A program made the position numbers and the translations under genes. Under the pieces are notes generated by a model. The model saw nothing but the letters and a program-made list of their open reading frames with translations, searched no databases and was not told the DNA's origin. A stretch of DNA of 56,209 bases from Imperialibacter sp. EC-SDR9 (GTDB lineage: Bacteria > Bacteroidota > Bacteroidia > Cytophagales > Cyclobacteriaceae): assembly GCF_902498805.1 (NCBI RefSeq), contig NZ_LR701609.1, positions 1-56,209 on the forward strand, given 5' to 3'. The number at the start of each line of letters is the position of its first letter. Position 1 is the stretch's first letter. Of the stretch, positions 51,326-56,209 are shown piece after piece.

Positions 51326-52310
51326 TTGATGTTATCTTTTTAGCGGCCAGCTTTAGCAGCTCTTCTTTTTCTTCCAACGACAAATCGAGGGGAAGTTGGG
51401 CCAGGCCAATGATTCTCCTCAGCACCTCCATTCCTTCAATTTGTCCGGCCAGGCCGGCATTCACGTTGCCGCCGTATTGTGCTACCACCTTCTCTATATC
51501 GGCTTCCGGCTGCTGCGCCATGCGCAGATGTGCCAGCATCACGCCCAGATCGTACTCAGCAGGGCCAAAGAAACAAAACTCCGGATCGATGACCTTAAAG
51601 CGGGCATTGACCCGGAGCCAGCTGCCCGGGTAGTAGTCGCCGTGCAGCAAGGTGCTGCCAGCCGACAGGTAAACCTCGCCAAGCGCCGACACTTTTTGCT
51701 TTAAGGCCGAGTCCTTCTTATAGGTCATTGCCAATGCCTGAAGACCCGGCTGTATTGTATCAAGATCAAAGCCATTGTCTTCCATATAAGGATAAACAAA
51801 CAGGTGCTCGTGGTTGAGCTTTCGAAGGGCCAGGTTGTCGGGGAATGTGCTCATGGTTTCAGCATCGAATTTTTGCCCATGCAGCATCTTTAGAAAATCC
51901 ACTGCGGCCGTCAATTCTTCGGCTGTCATCTGTTCGTCTTTCTTATAAACAAATGTGTAATCAGCGCCTTTTCCAAGATCCTCCAACACCATCAAATGAT
52001 TTTTAGCATCGAAGCCGACTACCCAGGGCAGGTATTTCCTCAGCTCCGGCAGTGAAGCCGCCAGGGCATAAAACCGGCGCTCTACGCCTATTCTTTCTAT
52101 GGGTGCGGCAATTTGCGGGTACTTGTTAACAAAAGCTCTGGACTGCTTTAGAATAAGATTTCTGGTGTCTCCCACTACCCTTACCACCACATTCATATTG
52201 CCTTCGCCGGGCTTTTCCAGTCTGAGCACCTCCTCGTAGGGTTCCACCCAGTTTCTATCCTGCAAGTACTGTAGCATGGCACTTCTCGAAATATCCAGGG
52301 ATAATTCCAT
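51318..52310 (-). CDS. Methylthioribose kinase-like phosphotransferase
   Basis: APH-fold kinase of 330 residues. GEGNMNVVVRV is the MtnK-type nucleotide loop, LVLEDLG-like MVLEDLGKGADYTF follows, then the catalytic LLHGDYYPGSW with its Asp and the metal-binding VIDPEFCFFGPAEYDLG. MtnK phosphorylates methylthioribose from nucleoside breakdown. No mtnA or other salvage gene is nearby; pairing with an ADP-ribosylglycohydrolase suggests that the kinase may take a ribose-type sugar released by it. First gene of the two-gene unit. Confidence 0.8.
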   Translation of the reverse strand: MELSLDISRSAMLQYLQDRNWVEPYEEVLRLEKPGEGNMNVVVRVVGDTRNLILKQSRAFVNKYPQIAAPIERIGVERRFYALAASLPELRKYLPWVVGFDAKNHLMVLEDLGKGADYTFVYKKDEQMTAEELTAAVDFLKMLHGQKFDAETMSTFPDNLALRKLNHEHLFVYPYMEDNGFDLDTIQPGLQALAMTYKKDSALKQKVSALGEVYLSAGSTLLHGDYYPGSWLRVNARFKVIDPEFCFFGPAEYDLGVMLAHLRMAQQPEADIEKVVAQYGGNVNAGLAGQIEGMEVLRRIIGLAQLPLDLSLEEKEELLKLAAKKITSNA

Positions 52311-52558
52311 CTGACGCTTACGGTTTTGATTAAATAACGCTTACAATCGCAAAATGACTATTTGAAACAAAAGTTGCTGTATTAAAAGTCACTTTCTATT
52401 CAAATGGTCGGCAAGCAAACCAAAATTGCAGGCGTCGGTACGGCAGCAGTGGGTTGAGCGCTGCAAGCCGTCAACCGCCGGAGTACGATGCTTCAGGTTT
52501 TTTGAATGTATCAAAGTAGGCTTAACTTAGCCGCACAAAATCATATTTAACTTTTCCA

Positions 52559-53173
52559 ATGCCACAAATCGACACCATTATTTTTGACCTGGGCGGCGTA
52601 CTCATCGACTGGAATCCCCGTTACCTGTACCGCAAGATTTTTAAAACTGAAGAGGAGATCACCTGGTTTCTTGACAATATTTGCACCAGTGCCTGGAACA
52701 TCGAACAGGATGGCGGCCGCTCTTTTGCCGACGCCACAGAACTGCTTGAAGCCAAACATCCTGAGTGGGAGGAGCCCATCAGGGCTTACTACGGCAGGTT
52801 TACGGAAAGCTTCAACGGTGCCATTCAGGAAACGGTGGAGATATTAGATCACCTCAAAAACAAAACGGATCACAGACTCTACGCCCTTACTAACTGGTCG
52901 GCAGAAAGCTGGCCCTATGCGCTCGACACGTTTCCTTTTTTGCATTGGTTTGAAGGCGTGGTAGTGAGTGGCGTGGAGAAAACAAGGAAGCCTTACCACG
53001 ACATTTACCAGATCGTTTTTGATCGCTATAGGGTGAATCCGGAGACGGCCATTTTCATTGACGACAACCATGATAACGTGGAAGCCTCAAAGCAGCTCGG
53101 AGTAACGGGCATCCACTTCAAAAGCTCGGCTCAGCTTCGGGAAGACCTGCAAAAGCTAGGCGTGCTCAGCTAG
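52559..53173 (+). CDS. HAD family hydrolase, YihX-like
   Basis: Haloacid dehalogenase-like phosphatase of 204 residues. Motif I is IFDLGGVLIDWNP with the nucleophile Asp, motif II is in YALTNWSAESW, Lys in motif III is in VSGVEKTRKP and motif IV is FIDDNHDNVEA. The helical cap follows motif I. YihX acts on glucose 1-phosphate; the substrate here is not certain. Its stop overlaps by four bases the stop-side end of the convergent alpha/beta hydrolase gene. Confidence 0.88.
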   Translation: MPQIDTIIFDLGGVLIDWNPRYLYRKIFKTEEEITWFLDNICTSAWNIEQDGGRSFADATELLEAKHPEWEEPIRAYYGRFTESFNGAIQETVEILDHLKNKTDHRLYALTNWSAESWPYALDTFPFLHWFEGVVVSGVEKTRKPYHDIYQIVFDRYRVNPETAIFIDDNHDNVEASKQLGVTGIHFKSSAQLREDLQKLGVLS

Positions 53174-54024
53174 AGATAGGGCTCAAAAAAGTCGACAGGC
53201 AGGTGCCAAAGCTTGTCTTTGAACCTGCTTCGGAAAAACCCAAAATGACCGATCTCCTTCAAGCCGAAATCTGATGGCTTCAATTGCTGGTGGGTTGTTT
53301 CGGCGTTCGAGTACTGCGTTTGCAAAAACTTAACGGCTCGTGGGGGTGCCATCATGTGGTCGTCGTGCACACTAACAAAATGAATGGGTATGGTGAGAGC
53401 TTCGAACTTTTCCTTCACGGCCTTATCGTCCTTCCAGATACCCTGCGGATGCAAACCCCAGCTCCTCCATTCGAGGGCTGCGTCCTTTGGTAGTGGTGGG
53501 CCTCCACCCACCACAATGCCCGGCATATAACCCAGAGCGTTGGAGCTAAGCGGAAGGGAGACTTTCCAGAAAAAATCAACAAGAAATCTGTAAACGCCAT
53601 CCCACAAATGGTTGGCCGCACATTGGGATCCAACAAACCAGACAGCAGTTATTCGGGGGCTCAATTCCGCCAACGGAAGTACCTGGCCCGCCACGCTGTG
53701 GCCGATCACAAATACCTTTTCATAATTATCGAATCCCCAGGCCAGCGCCGCCTGCAGGTCGAGTCGGCCCCAGTCGCTCATTTTGGCATCAAAGCCTTTG
53801 ATGGGCCCCTGCAGTGATTCGCCAATACCCCGATAGTCGAAGGTCAGCACATTGAACAGCCCTGTTTCTGCCAGGTAGGCGGCGTACTTGCTGTAATAAG
53901 GCTTGGGCACGCCGGTGGCCGAGGCGATGACCACCAAGGCCTTAGAAGGAGTCGATGCTTTGAATAGCTGAGCCGATAGTTGGTAACCATCGGAGGCAGT
54001 TAGCTGGTGAGGGGTAGTGTTCAT
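53170..54024 (-). CDS. Alpha/beta hydrolase
   Basis: Protein of about 284 residues from the ATG at 54022-54024. Lid and core follow the alpha/beta fold: VIASATGVPKPYY contributes to the oxyanion hole, VFVIGHSVAGQVL holds the nucleophile Ser (GHSVAG), an Asp occurs in VSVHDDHMM and a His in LKEIGHFGFF. No lipobox or signal, so it is likely cytosolic. Serine hydrolases of this type act on esters or peptides; specificity is unknown. Confidence 0.85.
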   Translation of the reverse strand: MNTTPHQLTASDGYQLSAQLFKASTPSKALVVIASATGVPKPYYSKYAAYLAETGLFNVLTFDYRGIGESLQGPIKGFDAKMSDWGRLDLQAALAWGFDNYEKVFVIGHSVAGQVLPLAELSPRITAVWFVGSQCAANHLWDGVYRFLVDFFWKVSLPLSSNALGYMPGIVVGGGPPLPKDAALEWRSWGLHPQGIWKDDKAVKEKFEALTIPIHFVSVHDDHMMAPPRAVKFLQTQYSNAETTHQQLKPSDFGLKEIGHFGFFRSRFKDKLWHLPVDFFEPYL

Positions 54025-54432
54025 ATAGGTTAAAAAAGTATACATAAAGATAGTATCATTCCGCTGATACGGTAAGATACTGCTCTTTCTAAACCCATCT
54101 GGCCCGATTTTCGTATATTAACATAAGAGACGTGCATTTCGCCGCTCTACTCCACTGATTCCCCCGCAGCCCATCAAAACCCTACTTGCTGCGCACCACT
54201 CACCCATACTGCCCACCACTTCGCAATATTGAAAAACCCACGGTACACCTCCGCTTTAGCCCCGACATCAAATCGGGCGTGGAGCGGCTAAAGTTTGAAA
54301 AGGCCGACGCCGATGCCCTCAAGCGGGCCGGCGTAAAGCATGCAGAGAAGCGATAACCATTCACCGCCGTAGATTTGGGTATATCGTTACTGCTGCTTTG
54401 AGCAGTCAATTAACGGATGTTTAAAGGCAACT
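54025..54432. other. Gap with a possible gene remnant
   Basis: About 408 bases without a named gene. On the plus strand a frame at 54228-54357 reads EKPTVHLRFSPDIKSG, then VERLKFEKADADALKRAG and a stop; the composition looks like the C-terminal end of a real protein but there is no start and I cannot place it. Otherwise nothing was recognised. Confidence 0.35.
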
Positions 54433-54819
54433 TCAGGTATTGAGTGCGAGTTTTTCACCCATATATTCCTGCCAGGTGACGAGGAGGTATTTTTGCTTGT
54501 TGTTGTGGGTGATGCCCAAAAATCCGAAATCGTAGCAAAAGAGGTATGTGTCGCCGTTTGGGTTTTTCCAGAAGTGGGTAAAAAGGTGTGGGTTGAAGCC
54601 TTCGTTGTGGAGTGTCTCCCGCCGAATGGTGGTAAGGCCGCTGACGTTGTATTTTTTAAGAATCTTGCGATTGATTTTAAGCTGTTTGTCGACCTGAAAG
54701 TAAAACTTCTCGCTTTTCAGTTTTTTTTCATACTGGTCGACAGATTTACACTGCACAGAGCAGTATATTTTGTCGACCCGGCCTTTTACAGCGCCTCTGC
54801 ACACCGGGCATGTCCTCAT
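54433..54819 (-). CDS. Small zinc-ribbon protein conserved in Bacteroidota
   Basis: Protein of 128 residues. A zinc-ribbon is built from Cys4, Cys7, Cys20 and Cys24 at the N-terminus. The body has FQVDKQLKINRKILKKYN and EGFNPHLFTHFWKNPNGD, which I recall as a recurring form in this phylum. The protein end is YLLVTWQEYM. Function unknown, probably nucleic-acid binding. It diverges from the edge recombinase gene over an 84-bp AT-rich region. Confidence 0.7.
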   Translation of the reverse strand: MRTCPVCRGAVKGRVDKIYCSVQCKSVDQYEKKLKSEKFYFQVDKQLKINRKILKKYNVSGLTTIRRETLHNEGFNPHLFTHFWKNPNGDTYLFCYDFGFLGITHNNKQKYLLVTWQEYMGEKLALNT

Positions 54820-54840
54820 ATCAGTATATTATACGTGTAG

Positions 54841-54861
54841 TATGCGACTAATATACGCATA
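54841..54861. promoter_or_regulatory. Inverted repeat in the divergent promoter of the recombinase
   Basis: TATGCG (54841-54846) faces CGCATA (54856-54861) with nine bases between, inside the 84-bp AT-rich gap between the zinc-ribbon gene and the recombinase gene. It could be an operator serving both. No clean promoter boxes were found. Confidence 0.3.
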
Positions 54862-54903
54862 ATATACCGATATATTTTTTCTTTCTCTCGTTATTGCTCC
54901 CCC

Positions 54904-56034
54904 ATGGAAAAGCTACAAAACATTACTTTGAGGCATTTGATTATCGATAATACCAAGTGTATTGGTCTTCAATTCTTTGCTCACAAGGTTATCCATGCCC
55001 TTGTCAAGGAATTGCCTGATCCCAAATGGAGTCACGAACACAGCATGGTATACGTAAAAAACACTCCCCAAAACCTTACAGCGATATTCAATAAGTTCAA
55101 GGGAGTAGCGTGGGTAAATTGTCAGTATTTCTTTAAAGACAGGCCTGTTAACATACATAGCGACGAACATGGGGATATTTCCTGGGTAGAAAAAAGGAAA
55201 GTATCTGACGGCTATAAGGTTTGCCCTGCTGAATATCTTCAGAGGCTCTCTATCAAAAGGTATTCTTCCAATACCATACGTACTTACGTTTACTATTTTG
55301 AGAAATTCATTAATCACTACAAAAGCGAACAGTTAAATTCTCTATGTGAAACCCATATAAGGGCATTTTTGGAGGAAATGGTCAAAAACAAAGCCTCTGG
55401 CTCAGCAGTAAATCAGGCGGTGAATGCTATCAAATTCTATTATGAAATTGTGCTGGACATGCCCAGTCGATATTATCAAATAGAAAGGCCAATCAAGGAG
55501 CACAAACTACCAAAAGTCCTGGCTAAAGAGGAGGTGAAAGCCATCATAGCGAACACAGGAAATATCAAACATCGGTGTATTGTGGAACTTTTGTATTCAG
55601 CAGGATTAAGGAGAAGCGAGCTTATCAACCTGAAGATCAGCGATATTGATAGTGGCAGGATGACGATAAGGGTAGAAGGAGCGAAGGGAAATAAGGACAG
55701 GTTAACGTTACTATCTCAGACAGTGCTAGACGACTTAAGAAAGTATTTTGTGAAGTGGCGCCCTAAAAATTACCTATTTGAGGGTGCTGGAGGTGGAAAA
55801 TACAATGGCCGAAGTATTGAGCACATTTTGCAGCGTGCCGCAGTGAAAGCTAAGGTAATGAAAAGAATAACACCTCACATGTTGCGGCACAGTTTCGCCA
55901 CTCACTTGCTGGAGAACGGCACCGATTTGAGAAATATTCAAATATTATTAGGACACAATTCGCTTCGAACCACAGAAATTTATACCCATGTGGCGGTCAA
56001 TGCTTTTTCTTCAATAAAAAATCCTCTAGATTAA
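54904..56034 (+). CDS. Tyrosine recombinase/integrase with N-terminal extension
   Basis: Phage-type integrase of 376 residues. The catalytic set is complete: Arg236 in SAGLRR, Lys261 or Lys264 in the GAKGNKDR hairpin, His325 and Arg328 in HMLRHSFATHL, His351 in LGHNS and nucleophile Tyr360. The core-binding SAM-like domain is about 105-185. The first 100 residues or so are additional, beta-rich, with KWSHEHSMVYV and GVAWVNCQYFF; they do not occur in XerC/D and define a Bacteroidota group I recall from accessory regions. It faces an att-like palindrome 15 bp after its stop. Probably mobilises DNA at that site. Confidence 0.9.
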   Translation: MEKLQNITLRHLIIDNTKCIGLQFFAHKVIHALVKELPDPKWSHEHSMVYVKNTPQNLTAIFNKFKGVAWVNCQYFFKDRPVNIHSDEHGDISWVEKRKVSDGYKVCPAEYLQRLSIKRYSSNTIRTYVYYFEKFINHYKSEQLNSLCETHIRAFLEEMVKNKASGSAVNQAVNAIKFYYEIVLDMPSRYYQIERPIKEHKLPKVLAKEEVKAIIANTGNIKHRCIVELLYSAGLRRSELINLKISDIDSGRMTIRVEGAKGNKDRLTLLSQTVLDDLRKYFVKWRPKNYLFEGAGGGKYNGRSIEHILQRAAVKAKVMKRITPHMLRHSFATHLLENGTDLRNIQILLGHNSLRTTEIYTHVAVNAFSSIKNPLD

Positions 56035-56048
56035 CTAAAAAATATAAT

Positions 56049-56078
56049 GGGTATAACACGCACTAGTGCGTGTTACCC
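56049..56078. repeat. Bulged palindrome after the recombinase (att-site candidate)
   Basis: GGGT, then AACACGCACT, pairs with AGTGCGTGTT and ACCC, giving a 14-pair hairpin with a two-base AT bulge on the left arm and no loop: the central ACTAGT is part of the stem. Extrahelical bases in an imperfect palindrome are the hallmark of folded attC sites. A GTTGAAC at 56083-56089 fits the attC GTTRRRY core, though that 7-mer is common by chance. Confidence 0.6.
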
Positions 56079-56092
56079 AAGTGTTGAACGAA

Positions 56093-56114
56093 ACCTCCTT
56101 ACGGAGGTAGCTTT
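56093..56114 (+). terminator. Possible terminator at the right edge
   Basis: ACCTCC (56093-56098) pairs with GGAGGT (56103-56108) around TTAC, followed by AGCTTTT. It could end the recombinase transcript or be part of the att-like region. Confidence 0.4.
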
Positions 56115-56209
56115 TCGAAATCCGTATCTTGAAGTGAATCATCAAACTTCAAATGTTATGAAAAAAAAGAAAAGCTAAGCCAGCGGTTCGTTCGTGAGTT
56201 GACCTTCCG

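Noticed and set aside
54200-54409. 69-codon minus-strand frame
   Set aside because: No family features; the plus strand has a better coding-like frame here but without a start, so neither is called as a gene.
1-56209. tRNA, rRNA or CRISPR features
   Set aside because: Scanned the intergenic gaps by eye for cloverleaf ends, CCA tails and regularly spaced repeats; none was seen.

Overview
The window reads as a chromosomal segment of a Bacteroidota bacterium, most likely of the order Cytophagales. Lineage markers are a PorT-like protein of the type IX secretion/gliding family directly after ubiE, DUF5606 and DUF6588 proteins, an ftsK-lolA pair, several Tat-exported Gfo/Idh/MocA oxidoreductases, weak Shine-Dalgarno signals and a few TAnnTTTG promoter boxes. 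I cannot name the genus. No rRNA, tRNA or CRISPR array was recognised.

Layout. 1-9.5 kb is a patchy accessory stretch: a pirin gene whose 3' end, terminator and a REP-like inverted repeat are present twice in tandem; an outer-membrane protein; two Tat-exported sugar-type enzymes; a decayed 3' fragment of a pyridoxamine-phosphate-oxidase-like gene; a hicAB pair with a frameshifted toxin; a TVP38-like membrane protein; a MITE-like element with 25-bp perfect terminal inverted repeats; and a third exported oxidoreductase. 9.5-24.3 kb is mostly housekeeping: serine hydrolase, low-molecular-weight phosphatase, fructosamine kinase, fbp, engB, ubiE-porT, cdd, a saccharopine dehydrogenase homologue, trmN6, rnhA, marC, a SerC-like aminotransferase, aroQ and xerD. 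24.3-26.2 kb carries an exported TlpA-like thiol-disulfide protein beside a lipoprotein with an eight-cysteine tail. 26.4-34.4 kb is again core: pyrD, ftsK, lolA, a DUF6588 protein, waaA and rsgA.

34.4-39.9 kb looks like a surface-polysaccharide patch with signs of turnover: a PhyH-like dioxygenase, a GT2 glycosyltransferase, an FkbM methyltransferase in AT-rich DNA, a sulfotransferase, the stub of a GT4 glycosyltransferase with its middle deleted, and a FemAB/GNAT-like protein. 40-48.8 kb holds a TPR protein, a YigZ protein, an RNase D-like exonuclease, an NhaC antiporter, a DAO-family oxidase, a DUF962 protein, a GlgA-like GT4 and a VRR-NUC (FAN1-like) nuclease. 48.8-54 kb has a DUF2807-like protein, a DUF4160/DUF2442 pair between 10-bp direct repeats, a lipoprotein ADP-ribosylglycohydrolase overlapping an MtnK-like kinase, a HAD hydrolase and an alpha/beta hydrolase. 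The right edge has a small zinc-ribbon protein divergent from a tyrosine recombinase. A bulged palindrome lies 15 bp after the recombinase stop, and the window ends there.

The best leads are the edge recombinase with its att-like palindrome, the tandem pirin tail whose coding differences are all synonymous, the MITE-like element, the Cys-rich lipoprotein/TlpA pair, and two small two-gene modules each bracketed by direct repeats.
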